A DNA stretch of 35,043 bases from DAOUEO01 sp963763495 (GCA_963763495.1 CAVXOY010000006.1:1-35043), one strand, 5' to 3'. Counted from the stretch's first letter, positions 9,411 through 19,306 are shown. The notes: a model not told the origin generated them from the letters alone. Made by a program: numbers and translations.

Positions 9411-10085
9411 ATGCTTCAGAGAATAGGCCGGGACCTAATGTCAGCGCTCGTCGCTGCGCATGGCACGGCCGATACGCCTCGTGTCTATCATGACCGTCGC
9501 TGGCTGGTGCGCGAGCTCTTCTGGCGCAGTCACGAGAAGATGCTGTCCCTCTCCCAAAACGTCCCCCGCCGGCGGGTTCTCGACTTCGGCGGCGGCAACG
9601 GCGTTCTTCTTCCTACTCTGGCCCGAATGTATGACGAGGTGGTCTGCGTCGACCTCAACACCGACGTCGCGGCAGAGGTCGTCCGGCTATATGGCCTTAC
9701 CAATGTTGAGGTCATCAGCGGTGACATCTTCCAGCTTTCCTTTCCCGATGGCCACTTCGACACGGTCGTCGCCGCCTCCGTTCTCGAGCACATCGAAGAT
9801 CTGGAGCCGACGGCCAGGGAGATCGCTCGCGTGCTTGCAGTGGATGGTGATCTGCTTGTCAACGTTCCTTCGGAAAACCGCTTCTACGAACTGGGACGGC
9901 GCGTCTTCGGCTATACCAAGCCGGCCGATCACCATCACGCCGGCGGATTCGCCATCCATGTCGTGAGCGCTCACCTAACGCTGCGGGACAAGAAGCACTT
10001 CCCCTTCAACTGGACGCCTCTATCCGTTTTCAACCTGCTGCGCTTTGTTAAGGAAAGGCCGCTACTGCTGAGAGAAAAGGCAGAG
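9411..10085 (+). CDS. class I SAM-dependent methyltransferase
   Basis: A methyltransferase of the type-11/UbiE-like Rossmann group. Motif I is VLDFGGGNGVLLPTLA, the acidic residue that binds the ribose is in VVCVDLN, and motifs II-III follow in GDIFQLSFPDGHFDTVVAASVLEHIED. The C-terminal NVPSENRFYELGRRVFGYTKPADHHH resembles methyltransferases found in sugar and lipid gene clusters. ATG 9411 (or GTG 9408) has GGGGAG at a good distance. The frame continues without a stop into a GT2 domain. The split at 10085 is my domain boundary, chosen just before the GT2 fold begins. Either this is a methyltransferase-GT2 fusion or a stop/start pair was lost to an indel; no ATG is present at the junction, only ACG at 10086. 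The substrate is unknown, but the setting suggests a glycan or polyprenyl-linked lipid. Confidence 0.75.
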
Positions 10086-10821
10086 ACGGATATCGCCGAG
10101 GGGCTGCTCATCTTGCCTGCCTACAACGAGGAAGGCTCTCTGCGCCTCGTCCTGTCGGAGTTGCGCGCAATAGCCCCCCAGTTCGATGTCGTCGTCGTCA
10201 ACGATGGCTCCACAGACAGTACTCCCGCCATCGCCCGCGAGATGGGTTACCCCGTGCTCGACCTCTGCTTCAACGTGGGGATCGGTGGGGCCATGCAGAC
10301 CGGTTTCCGCTACGCTTTGGAGAAGGGCTACCGGGTCGCCCTCCAGGTGGACAGCGACGGTCAGTTCCCCCCTGATCAAATAGGCAGGCTCGCCGGGCTC
10401 GTCCTGGAGCAAGGCTGGGACATGGTCATCGGCTCCCGCTTCCTAGGCAAGACGACATACCGGGGGAGCCGATCGCGACGGATCGGGAACTTCATCCTGT
10501 CCCGGCTTTGCACGCTCCTCAGTGGCCAGAAGATAACCGACTGCACATCCGGCTTCCGTGCCTACAGCGCCAGGACCCTGGAATACCTGCTTTCCTGACT
10601 ATTCTGCGGACTATCCGGAGCCGGAGGCCATCGTCTTCCTATCTCGCCACGGCCTCCGCATCCGCGAAGAGCCCGTGAACATGAGGCAGCGGCAGGCTGG
10701 CTCCTCCTCCATCGGAGGACTCAGGCCTCTCTACTACATGGTCAAGGTCAGCCTTGCCCTGATCCTCAACACGTTCAAAGAGAAACCCCGGCCGGTAGAC
10801 GAAGGGAGGGGAGAAGAATGA
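10086..10821 (+). CDS. GT2 family glycosyltransferase (DPM1/DPG-synthase-like, frame break near 10595)
   Basis: GT-A fold transferase with LPAYNEEGSLRLVLSEL, VVVNDGSTDSTPAIA, the metal-binding VDSDGQFPPDQI and MVIGSRF. It resembles enzymes that load a sugar from a nucleotide sugar onto polyprenyl phosphate, the donor type needed by the two GT39-like proteins upstream. The frame stops early at 10596-10598, but DYSADYPEPEAIVFLSRHGL follows in the next frame and is the natural C-terminus. A one-base insertion near 10595 explains this. The restored gene ends with TGA 10819-10821 overlapping the ATG of the DUF2304 gene. Pairing of this GT2 type with DUF2304 is common. The N-terminus is fused in frame to the methyltransferase in this assembly. 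Confidence 0.8.
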
Positions 10822-11222
10822 GACCCATCAGCGTTTTCGTGATCGTCGTCGCCGTTGTCATAGCGGTGGTCGTCCTCGGCTACATCCGCAAGTGGCGGCT
10901 CCGCGAGGAGTACTCCATCCTCTGGCTCCTGCTTGTGGCTGCGATGGTCGTGCTCGCTTCCTTCGAGCAGATAACGGTCTGGGTCGCCGACCGGCTGGAC
11001 GTTGAGTACGCGCCTTCCATACTGTTCTTCATCGGCCTCGCCTTCGTCGCGACGATGCTCTTCCACTACTCCCTGGAGATATCTCGCCTCTCCGACCAGA
11101 GCCGGCGTTTGGCCCAAGAAGTCAGCCTGTTGCGCTCCCGGCTTGAGCATGAGAAGCCGCCGGTTCCCTCTGGCGATAACACCGGACCGCAGGAGTTGAG
11201 GAGGGAAGGCGCTGATAGCTGA
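10818..11222 (+). CDS. DUF2304 small membrane protein
   Basis: A 134-residue protein with three predicted membrane helices (about residues 4-22, 33-50 and 66-85) and a charged, coiled-coil-like C-terminus (SRRLAQEVSLLRSRLE). It matches the DUF2304 family, whose members usually sit directly after a GT2 glycosyltransferase. The 4-bp overlap (ATGA) shows translational coupling here. A role as membrane partner of the GT2 enzyme is inferred from context; no activity is known to me. The gene converges on rodA with only ten bases between stop codons. Confidence 0.8.
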   Translation: MRPISVFVIVVAVVIAVVVLGYIRKWRLREEYSILWLLLVAAMVVLASFEQITVWVADRLDVEYAPSILFFIGLAFVATMLFHYSLEISRLSDQSRRLAQEVSLLRSRLEHEKPPVPSGDNTGPQELRREGADS

Positions 11223-11232
11223 TACGCTATGC

Positions 11233-12342
11233 TCACCAGCGCGAGACTTGGTGGACGCGGATGCTCTGGAGGATTCCCAGCGCTATGAACAGCGTGATCA
11301 GCGAGCTGCCCCCCTGGCTGATGAACGGTAGCGGGATGCCCGTGACCGGCAGCAGCCGGATGTTCACGCCGATGTTGATGAACACCTGAAACAGGATGAA
11401 GGTGACGACACCTATCGCCAGTAACCTTCCGAACGGGTCCGGGCAGCTCTTGGCTGTCTGGAGGCCCCGCAGCAGGAGCAGCACAAACAAAGCGAAGAGG
11501 ACAACCGCCCCCACAAATCCCAACTCCTCCCCCAGCACGCTGAAGATGTAGTCTGTCGTCTGCGTCCTCAAGTAGTCCAACTGCGTCTGTGTCCCTTGGG
11601 TCAGCCCCTTGCCGAACAGACCACCCGAGCCGATGCCGATCTCCGCCTGCAGCGTGTTGAAACCCGCGCCGAGGGGGTCTTTCGCCGGGTCCAGGAACGT
11701 CGCGATCCGCTCCCGCTGGTATTCGTTGATCAGACCTATCAGCGCGAAAGGCATCGCGATGGCGAAGGATGAGGCGAGCCCCAGCACGTGCGTCGAGCGG
11801 GCCCCTGCGATAATAATCATCGCCACCCAGATCGCCACAAAGATCACCGCCGATCCCAGGTCCGGCTCGGCGAATACTAGGGCGGTAGGTACCAGTGCTA
11901 TCCCCAGCGACGCCAGGAAAGTCTTTAGTTGCCCGATCTGCTCCTGCCGGTCGGTCAGATACTTGGCCAGCGCTATGATAAGGACCAGCTTTGCTATCTC
12001 TGAGGGTTGGACCGGCGTCCCCGCTATCTCGATCCAGCGGCGGGAGCCGTACACCTCGGAGGAGACTACTAGCACAAGCACAAGCGCGCCCAGTGCCGCT
12101 ACGTAGAGGCCGCTCGCTGCGTAGCCCAGCAGATGGTAATCGGTGTAAGTGATCGCTAGCATTATCGCGACGCCGGCCAGCGCGAAGAGGATCTGCCGCA
12201 CCACGGGGTGAGAAAGATCCAGCCCCACGTCTTTGTAGTTGGTGAGGCTGCCGCTGTATATGAGGATGACCCCGTAGACGACCAGCAGCAGGCTGGTCAA
12301 GAACAGGACGAAGTCGAATTTCCTCAAGTAGCGTACGTACAT
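11233..12342 (-). CDS. rodA: RodA, SEDS peptidoglycan glycosyltransferase
   Basis: A 369-residue polytopic protein of the SEDS family (FtsW/RodA/SpoVE), which polymerises lipid II during side-wall growth. Family signatures are YGSRRWIEIAGTPVQPSEIAKLVLI, FAEPDLGSAVIF, the extracytoplasmic GLFGKGLTQGTQTQLDYLRTQ region, DYIFSVLGEELGFVG and the C-terminal LPLPFISQGGSSLI-type motif (here GIPLPFISQGGSS). About ten hydrophobic segments are visible. Pairing with the PBP2 gene directly upstream (six bases apart) in the mre cluster points to RodA, not FtsW. The frame is intact. Confidence 0.95.
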   Translation of the reverse strand: MYVRYLRKFDFVLFLTSLLLVVYGVILIYSGSLTNYKDVGLDLSHPVVRQILFALAGVAIMLAITYTDYHLLGYAASGLYVAALGALVLVLVVSSEVYGSRRWIEIAGTPVQPSEIAKLVLIIALAKYLTDRQEQIGQLKTFLASLGIALVPTALVFAEPDLGSAVIFVAIWVAMIIIAGARSTHVLGLASSFAIAMPFALIGLINEYQRERIATFLDPAKDPLGAGFNTLQAEIGIGSGGLFGKGLTQGTQTQLDYLRTQTTDYIFSVLGEELGFVGAVVLFALFVLLLLRGLQTAKSCPDPFGRLLAIGVVTFILFQVFINIGVNIRLLPVTGIPLPFISQGGSSLITLFIALGILQSIRVHQVSRW

Positions 12343-12348
12343 CGGCTC

Positions 12349-14247
12349 TCAGCGGTTGAAATAATAGTCGAAAATGCGGCCGGCCACCGGCGCGGCGTCC
12401 TTGGCCCCGTTACCCTTCTGCAGGAACACCACCACTGCTATCTGGGGATCATCCGCCGGCGCGAAGCCTGCGAACCAGCCGTGGCTATCATAGTGGCCAC
12501 CGCCCAGGTCCGGGCCGAACTCGGCTGTGCCTGTCTTGCCGGCCACGCTCACGCCGTCGATGGCCGCGCTCGTCGCTGTGCCGTAGGACGCCGAAACCGC
12601 CTGGCGCATCGCTTCCCGCATGATCGCCAGGTTGTCATCGCTGATCCCTACGTTGCGCGCCACCTTCGGCTCGAAGGGTCTGACTACCCGTCCCGCAGAG
12701 TCGATGACATCGCGCACGACCCGCGGCACCATGACGTTGCCGCCGTTGGCGACGGTCGCCGTCGCCAGCAGCATCTGGAGAGGAGTCGTTGCCACATAGC
12801 CCTGCCCGATGCTGAAGTTGTAGGTGTCGCCGATAGTCCAGATCTCGCCCCAGTTCTCTTCCTTCCACGTTGGGTCGGGCACCACACCAGTTGCCTCTCC
12901 AGGCAAATCGATGCCCGTCAGCGCGCCCAGGCCGTACCGTCGCGTGTACTCAGAGAGTCTGGAGATCCCTAGCCCGCGGAACAGTTCCACTCCTTCCTCG
13001 TAGTAGCCGCCCCCCAGATAGTAGAAGTAGACGTCGGAGGAACGGGCCACGCCGCCGTAGAAGTCCATCGTCCCGTGCGCTGCCCAGTCCCGAAAGATGT
13101 AGACAATGTTGGGATCGTACTCGTTCTTCACGGTGATCGAACCAAGACTCGTGATCGTCGTGCCTGCGTTTGCCACTCCCTCCTGGAGCGCCGCCGTTCC
13201 CGTGATCTGCTTGAATATGCTACCGGGAGCGTAGTTCTCCGATATGCAGTGGTCGACCAGAGGCTTCGCCGGGTCTTCGAGCAGTGCCCTCCACTGCTCC
13301 TCGCTGATATCGGCGAAGACGTTGTCGTCGTAGTTGGGGAGCGACACCATAGCCAGTATCTCGCCCGTGTGCACGTCCATCACCATGGCGGCCGCATTCA
13401 AGGAGGACCCCATGCCGTCTTGGAGGAATCCGGCTGTCTTCTCCTGCAGTCTCATGTCGAGGGAAAGGATGAGGCTGTTGCCGGGCTGCGCTGGCTTCGA
13501 ATCTAGCGTCTGTATCTCTCGGCCGGTGGCATCCACTTCCACCTCTTTGCGGCCGGGTGTGCCCCGCAGCACATCCTCGTATTGAAGCTCCACGCCGGAA
13601 TAGCCGACGTGGTCGTTCATGTAGTAGCCCTTCTCCTGTAGCTCCGCGAGCCTATCATCTGGCACCGCTCCGACATAGCCTAGGATATGGGAGAAGATGG
13701 GCTGCCCCCGTAGCTCCGCATCGGCTCCACCAGCACCTTGACCCCCGATAGCTGCGCCTCTGCCTCCCGCAGGGTGAACGCCTGCTCCGGCGTTAGCCCT
13801 GACTTGACGATCACCGGCGTGAAGGGGTCGTTGCTCTCCCGCCGCCTATCGACGTCCCTCGCCATTTCACGCGCCGGCACGCCCAGGAGGGTCTCTAGTC
13901 GGGACAGAACTGCCGCCTCTTTGTCACGTGGCAGATCGGCGGGGACGATGCCGGCCGAAAACCGGGGTACGTTCTCGACCAGGGGGATGCCGCTGCGGTC
14001 GAAGATCAGAGCCGCGCGAGGGCATTATCGGCACGATGCGAAGGCGGTTGTTCTCCGCCCGTTCCTGGTAGGCTTCTCCCTGGAACACCTGGAGGCGCAC
14101 GAGTTGGAGCGTAAGGACGGCGAACAGCGTCACTACGAGGAGACGGAAGTAGAAGAACTTGCCCCGTAACGTTTCCGGCTCACTCGTCTCTTCTCGTTTC
14201 GGCGAGCGCCAGCGTCTTCGTTGCTCTTGGAAGAGCCGCATCACCAC
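12349..14247 (-). CDS. mrdA: penicillin-binding protein 2 (elongasome transpeptidase; two frame breaks)
   Basis: Class B penicillin-binding protein that cross-links peptidoglycan with RodA. A cytoplasmic tail and one membrane anchor (FFYFRLLVVTLFAVLTLQLV) lead to the conserved RG-LIFDRSGIPLVEN pedestal motif and the transpeptidase domain. That domain has the SxxK motif in PGSIFKQITG, the SDVYFYYLG segment at the SxN position, and KTG in VAGKTGTAEFG. Two breaks interrupt it. One is near 14015, between IMPSRG and LIFDRSG, and equals one extra base. The other is near 13690, between VEPMRSY and IFSHILGYVG, and equals one missing base. Restored length is about 633 residues, normal for the family. 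The start lies among GTG 14247, GTG 14244 and ATG 14241, after a G-rich ribosome-binding site. Confidence 0.88.
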
Positions 14248-14282
14248 CCCCCGTTCTGCCTGCGGGAACCCCGCTCAGTCTG

Positions 14283-14780
14283 TCACAAGCTATGGGCTCT
14301 TCGGAATCTTGTGCTTCCCCACCACACCAGCCAGTACAGTGGCAGCGTGAAGAGAGAATTGATGATAGCTGTCGGCAAAATGACCCTTGAAAAGCTGCCC
14401 CACCACTGGACGCTTTCTCCCATTACCTGCAAGATTACCAAAAAGACCGTCTCGTAGACCAGGCTGGAGGCCAACACCAGCGCTATCGCCAGGAGAAGCT
14501 CGCTCTGTGTGAGTCGCGCCTCTCGCAGCTCCGCCAGCAGGACCACCGGCGCCGCCGCCAGCAGCGCCACGCCCACCGGCTGGCTGCTGACCAACCCCAG
14601 GCACAGGCCGCCTATGGGGACGACCACCATCCCCTCCCGCTGCCCTCGCACCACTGTCCAGCACACCACCAGCACCAGCACCAGGTTTGGGTACGCCCCC
14701 AGGACGGGGAAAGACGGCATCACCGCCGCTTGGATCAGGGCGGCTGCCAGCAACAGCGGCGCTGCCAGATAGTAGCTCAC
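14283..14780 (-). CDS. mreD: MreD, rod shape-determining membrane protein
   Basis: A 165-residue very hydrophobic protein with about five membrane helices, lying between mreC and the PBP2 gene as is standard. Recognisable MreD traits are the N-terminal AALIQAAVMPSFPVLGAYPNLVLVLVV segment, in which a helix precedes a PNLxLxLV motif, and the GGLCLGLVSSQPVG loop. It is a membrane component of the elongasome. Its ATG overlaps the mreC stop by four bases, so the two are translationally coupled. Confidence 0.9.
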   Translation of the reverse strand: MSYYLAAPLLLAAALIQAAVMPSFPVLGAYPNLVLVLVVCWTVVRGQREGMVVVPIGGLCLGLVSSQPVGVALLAAAPVVLLAELREARLTQSELLLAIALVLASSLVYETVFLVILQVMGESVQWWGSFSRVILPTAIINSLFTLPLYWLVWWGSTRFRRAHSL

Positions 14781-15601
14781 GGCGCCTCCAGACTCAAAGG
14801 GACAAAGCTCGTCAACACCAGCACCGTCTCCAGACGGGCCAGGCTGGCCAGCGGCTCGACCGATACCTTCTTGAACAGCTCTTGGGGAGTGCTCTGCACC
14901 GCAGTGACCCGGCCCATCACCAGGCCCGGCGGATAGTGCCCCCCGATCGCGGAAGTGATGACCACGTCGCCTTCCTTGACCGCGGCCCCCTGGGCGACGA
15001 ACTCGATGGAAAGCTGCCGGCTATAGCTGCCGGTCACCACCCCTTGAGCGCGCGACTCCTGCACCATCGCCGAGACCGCGCTGTTCGGGTCGGTGATGAG
15101 AGTGACCCAGGAGTAGTCGTCGAGAACGCTGGTGACGGTGCCGACGAGGCTGTGGCCCTCCGTGACGACCACCATCCCCTCGCGCACGCCGTCACCCTTC
15201 CCCCGGTCGATGGCGATGACCTCTTTCAGGTTGCTGGGGTCTTTCGCCAGGACGCTTGCTGCCAGGAACTCCTGGTCCGGGTAGGCCTGTTCGACCTGCA
15301 GTAGCTTCTCAAGTTCTTGCAGCCTGGACTCGTTCTCCCTTAGCCGGGCTACTTCCCCTTTGAGCCTCTCGTTCTCTGCCCGCAGTTCCTTGTTCTCGCT
15401 CGACAGGTCGTTCAACTCACCCAGGTTCGTCAGCCACTCCGCGACCGGGTCGGAGGCGTTGCGCAGCCCCTTCTCCACCGGTGAGATGACCGTGAGGACG
15501 GCGTTCTCCAACGGGCCGAGGGCGCCCGCCTTGGACATAGCGATGAGCGCGATGCCGACGACGACCACCGCCGCTGTCCAAATCGCGACCCGGGAGTTCA
15601 A
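14777..15601 (-). CDS. mreC: MreC, rod shape-determining protein
   Basis: A 274-residue bitopic protein with a short cytoplasmic start, one membrane helix (residues about 7-25), a periplasmic coiled coil (about 62-105, ENKELRAENERLKGEVARL) and a beta-rich MreC domain (VIAIDRGKGDGVREGMVVV, LITDPNSAVSAMV, ITSAIGGHYPPGLVMGRV). It scaffolds the MreB-RodA-PBP2 machine. It lies 111 bases downstream of mreB and overlaps mreD by four bases. The frame is intact and the length is normal. Confidence 0.94.
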   Translation of the reverse strand: MNSRVAIWTAAVVVVGIALIAMSKAGALGPLENAVLTVISPVEKGLRNASDPVAEWLTNLGELNDLSSENKELRAENERLKGEVARLRENESRLQELEKLLQVEQAYPDQEFLAASVLAKDPSNLKEVIAIDRGKGDGVREGMVVVTEGHSLVGTVTSVLDDYSWVTLITDPNSAVSAMVQESRAQGVVTGSYSRQLSIEFVAQGAAVKEGDVVITSAIGGHYPPGLVMGRVTAVQSTPQELFKKVSVEPLASLARLETVLVLTSFVPLSLEAP

Positions 15602-15712
15602 AGTAGCGCCTCCCTTGCACTTGCAGTGCTGCGCATAGTAAGGCAGTTTGGGGGAACCCGCAACCGGAACACAGCTAAGTCGGCTCCTGCTGTGCGGTCG
15701 CGGCTGATAACG

Positions 15713-16775
15713 CTAACGGGGAAGCTTGCGCGCTCCCAGATTGGACTGCACCTTGGCGAGCAACAACGTCTCTTCCAGGACCTCGCCGGTGCCGCGGACC
15801 ACGCAGCTTAGAGGGTCTTCCGCAACGTACACCGGGAACTTGGTGTCCTGGGCGAGACGTCTGTCCAGCCCGCTCAACAACGCTCCTCCGCCGGCCAGCG
15901 CGATCCCCCTGTACATCAAGTCCGACACCAGCTCCGGCGGCGTGATCTCGATGGTCGAGCGCACGGCGTCCACAATGGCGCCTATCGACCCCGATAGCGC
16001 GTCCCGTATCTCCACGGTGCTGACCTCCACCGACTTCGGCAAGCCCGTCGCCAGGTCGCGGCCGCGGAGGACTCACCGTACTCTCCTCGTCGAGAGGGAA
16101 GGCGGAACCCGCCTCTATCTTGATCTCCTCGGCGGTGCGCTCGCCGATGAGCAGGTTATGCACCTGGCGGGCGTACGCCATGATCTCCTGGTCCATCTCG
16201 TCGCCGGCCGTGCGCACCGACGTGGCGACCACGATCCCGCCCAGCGCGATCACCGCCACCTCAGTCGTGCCGCCGCCGATGTCCACGATCATGCAGCCGT
16301 GGGGCTCCATGATCGGCAGGCCCGCTCCGATAGCCGCCGCCATCGGCTCCTCCACCAGGTAGCACGCGCGGGCGCCCGCGTTAAGGGTGGCGTCGTGCAC
16401 CGCTCGCTTCTCCACCTCCGTCACGCCGCTGGGTATGCCGACGACCACCCGTGGCCGCGGGATGCCGAAGCCGAACCGCTCGTGCACCGACCGGATGAAG
16501 TACTGGAGCATCTTCTCCGTCACCTGGAAGTCGGAGATGACGCCGTCCCGCATCGGCCGCACCGCGACGATGTTCGCCGGTGTCCGGCCGACCATGCGCT
16601 TCGCCTCAGCGCCGATCGCCAGGATCTTCTTGCTTATCTTGTCGATGGCGACCACCGACGGCTCGTCGATGACGATGCCCCGTCCCTTGACCATGACCAG
16701 GGTGTTGGCCGTCCCCAGGTCGATACCGATGTCGTGAGAAAACAGCCCCAGCAGGGCCGAGATGGGATTTATCAA
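15713..16775 (-). CDS. mreB: MreB, actin-like cell-shape protein (one frame break)
   Basis: Actin-fold ATPase that guides side-wall synthesis. It shows phosphate-1 DIGIDLGTANTLV, NIVAVRPMRDGVISDF, phosphate-2 MIVDIGGGTTEVAVIALGG and the C-terminal LAGGGALLSGLDRRL. The frame breaks near 16072: the N-terminal part ends correctly at EAGSAFPLDEESTVS and the rest (LRGRDLATGLPKSVEVS) resumes in the next frame. This equals one inserted base. I chose TTG 16775 because AAGGAGAGG lies directly upstream (16779-16787) and the protein then begins LINPISALLGLFSHDIGIDLG, close to the family. ATG 16808 would add eleven residues across that ribosome-binding site. About 354 residues when restored. Confidence 0.92.
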
Positions 16776-16840
16776 TGACCTCTCCTTAAGGTGTGCGACG
16801 TGCGGCATTCTGACCGAGCCGCTTCAGGCATGCGGACGGC

Positions 16841-16846
16841 ATTATA
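16841..16846 (-). promoter_or_regulatory. candidate -10 (TATAAT) for the mre operon
   Basis: A perfect TATAAT on the minus strand, about 65 bases before the mreB start, with a weak TTTCTC -35 seventeen bases upstream (16864-16869). Confidence 0.5.
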
Positions 16847-16957
16847 ACCTATTAGAGTGGCGTGAGAAAAGGGTACTACTTGGAGAAAATGTTTACCGCT
16901 TCGATATGGGCATAAACCCTAATCGAAACAGCGACGGCAATACCGGTGTTCCTGAGG

Positions 16958-18988
16958 TCAGACCGCCCCGTGCTGACGCAGCAGCGCCAGGAACTCCTCC
17001 TCCGACAGCATCTTCGTGCCGTACTGCTGCCCCTTCTGGAGCTTGGAGCCCGGGTTCTCGCCCACGACCAGATAGTCCGTCTTCTTCGTGACGCTGGAGC
17101 CGGCGCTCCCTCCCAGGCTTCGCACCCTCTCCTCCGCCTCGCTCCGGCTGAACGCCGCCAGCGTCCCCGTGATGACAAACTGCAGCCCCTGGAGCGGCCC
17201 CTCGGCCGGCCTCGCCGCCCCTGCCGTCTCCAGCCGCACGCCTGCCTGCCGCAGCTTATCGATCATCCGCCGGTTGGCCTCCGTCTCGAAGTAGGCGCGC
17301 ACGCTCTCCGCGATCTTCGGCCCGACAGCGGGTATCGATTGCAGCTCCTCGACGCTCGCCCCGGCGAGGGCGTCCAGGCTGGGGAAGTTCGCCGCCAGCA
17401 CCTCCGCCATCTCGCCTCCCGACGTGCCGGATCCCCAGCGCGAAGATCACCCGACTCAGCGGCCGCTCCTTGCTGGCGGCGATCTCGTCCAGGATGTTCT
17501 GCGCGCTCTTCTCCGCCATCCTGCTCCAGAGCTCACTAGTTGCTCCTTGGTGAGGGTGTAGAGATCGCCCGGGTCCTTCACGAGTCCGGCCCGCATCAGG
17601 CTGGCGGCCAGCGACTCCCCGATCCCGTCGATATCCATCGCCCCCCGCGAGACGAAGTGCTCGAGCTGACGGTACGCCTGCGCCGGACAAGCGACGTTCG
17701 AGCAGTAGCTCATCGCCTCCCCCTCCGGCCGGTGGACCGGCGCCCCGCAGGCCGGACATCGCTCCGGCGTCTGGTACTCTCGTTCCTCGCCCGTGCGCAG
17801 GCTGACCACCGGCCCCACCACCTGCGGGATGACGTCGCCCGCCCGCTGGACGATCACCGTGTCGCCGACGCGGATATCCTTGCGCCGGATGTCGTCCTCG
17901 TTGTGCAGCGTTGCCAGCTTCACCGTCGCCCCGCCGACGCGCACCGGCTCCAGCACGGCGTAGGGATTGAGGCTGCCCGTGCGGCCCACGTTCACGCGGA
18001 TGTCCAGCAGCTTCGTCGTCGCCTGGATCGGCGGGAACTTGTAGGCGATCGCCCAGCGCGGCTCGCGGCCGACTATCCCCAGCCTGCCTTGGAGCGCCAG
18101 ATCATCGATCTTCACGACCAGCCCGTCGATCTCGTACTCCAGCCTCTCCCGCTTCTCCTGCCACTCCTCGCACATCCGCGCGGCGGCCTCGATGTCCGGT
18201 ACGCGCGCGTTGTTCGGATTGACGCGGAACCCCAGCGATCCCAGCCACTCCATCACTCCCCAGTGCGTCGGCGGCGTCTCCCCTTCCGCCCAGCCCAGCG
18301 CGTAGATGAAGATGTCCAGCGGCCGCCGCGCCGTCACCCGCGAGTCGAGCTGCCGCACCGAGCCGGCGGCGGCGTTGCGTGGGTTGGCGAAGAGGGGCTG
18401 CCCCTCGCGGGCCCGCTCCTCGTTCAGCCGCTCGAACCCCTTCTTGTTCATGTACACCTCGCCCCGCACCTCGAAGCGGACGGGTGCCCCCTCCTTCACC
18501 GTCAGCGGGATGCTGCGGATCGTCCGCAGGTTCTCCGTGATGTTCTCGCCCCGCATGCCGTCGCCGCGTGTCGCCCCCTGGACGAAGCGGCCGTTCTCGT
18601 AGACCAGCGCCACCGCCAGGCCGTCCATCTTCGGCTCGCAGACCAGCGGGAAATCGTCCCGTCCGGCCAGGTTCGCCGCCCGCCGCTGCCATGCCCGAAG
18701 CTCATCGCCGCTGAAGGCGTTGCCCAGGCTGAGCAGAGGCAGCCGGTGCTCGACGATGCCGAACGCCTCCACCGGCTGGCCGCTCACCCGTTGGGTCGGC
18801 GAGTCGGGCGTGATGAGCTGGGGGTACTGCTCCTCCAGTTGGCGCAGCTCCCGCATCAGCTCGTCGTACTCGGCGTCGCTGATCTCGGGGCTGTCGAGGA
18901 CGTAGTAGCGGTAGTCGTGGTGAGCGATGATCGCCCGTAGCTCTTCGACTCGCAGCTTCGCGGCCTGGACCTCGCGGTCGACGCTCAT
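16958..18988 (-). CDS. ligA: LigA, NAD-dependent DNA ligase (two frame breaks)
   Basis: Essential ligase that seals nicks in replication and repair using NAD. Domains in order: domain Ia (HHDYRYYVLDSPEISDAEYDELM), the adenylation domain with catalytic lysine in EPKMDGLAVALVYENG, an OB fold (VQRAGDVIPQVVGPV), a four-cysteine zinc finger (CPACGAP...CSNVACPAQ), helix-hairpin-helix repeats and a C-terminal BRCT domain (LQFVITGTLAAFSRSEAEE). Breaks occur near 17535, after LTKEQLVS, equal to one missing base, and near 17425, after ALGIRHVG, equal to one extra base. Restored length is about 677 residues, normal for LigA. ATG 18988 is preceded by GAGGGAG; an upstream in-frame ATG at 19033 lies inside the likely promoter region and is rejected. 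Confidence 0.93.
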
Positions 18989-19034
18989 GACGCTCCCTCG
19001 TCGTCGAAGTGGGATAGGGGATTCTGACGGCACC

Positions 19035-19043
19035 AGTATAGCA
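19035..19043 (-). promoter_or_regulatory. extended -10 promoter for ligA
   Basis: On the minus strand TG-C-TATACT, with no clear -35 hexamer. Transcription would begin near 19028, about 40 bases before the ATG. Confidence 0.55.
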
Positions 19044-19107
19044 CAGCCTCAAACGGTACGACTGGCTTGCTGGTGGCAAGCAGGAAGCCATGCGCCGTCC
19101 GAATCAA

Positions 19108-19140
19108 GCAAGAGTGTTGTTTCCTAGGCAAGAGTACTGT
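19108..19140. repeat. short direct repeat, two copies, 20-bp spacing
   Basis: GCAAGAGTGTTGT (19108-19120) recurs as GCAAGAGTACTGT (19128-19140), 11 of 13 matching, exactly 20 bases apart, about two helical turns. It lies in the divergent ligA-hisH gap and could be a paired protein-binding site. Confidence 0.6.
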
Positions 19141-19143
19141 ATC

Positions 19144-19224
19144 CGCGCTCTGCTCCCGACGCACCGCGACATAGAGCCCCACCCCGCGCTCTGCTCCCTC
19201 CGCGCCACCACATCGAGCCCCACC
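19144..19224. repeat. 40-bp imperfect direct repeat in the ligA-hisH gap
   Basis: Two 40-base copies (19144-19183 and 19185-19224) begin CGCGCTCTGCTCCC and end GAGCCCCACC, with six mismatches in the centre. No open reading frame of note spans them. Function is unknown. Confidence 0.75.
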
Positions 19225-19250
19225 CTCGCGAAGGGACCCGCCCGCCCGCC

Positions 19251-19273
19251 CCAGAGGGGGATACCCCCTCTGG
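19251..19273. repeat. perfect 10-bp inverted repeat upstream of hisH
   Basis: CCAGAGGGGG and CCCCCTCTGG flank ATA. There is no T-run on either side, so it is not a standard terminator. It lies about 35 bases before the hisH -10 element and could be an operator or a dispersed palindromic element. Confidence 0.75.
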
Positions 19274-19306
19274 ACTCCCCCAGGGCAGGGAGCGAATGAT
19301 CACCTA

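Noticed and set aside
17540..18940. 466-codon open frame on the plus strand opposite ligA
   Set aside because: High-GC shadow of ligA with arginine-rich, domain-less translation; the ligA frame has all expected motifs.
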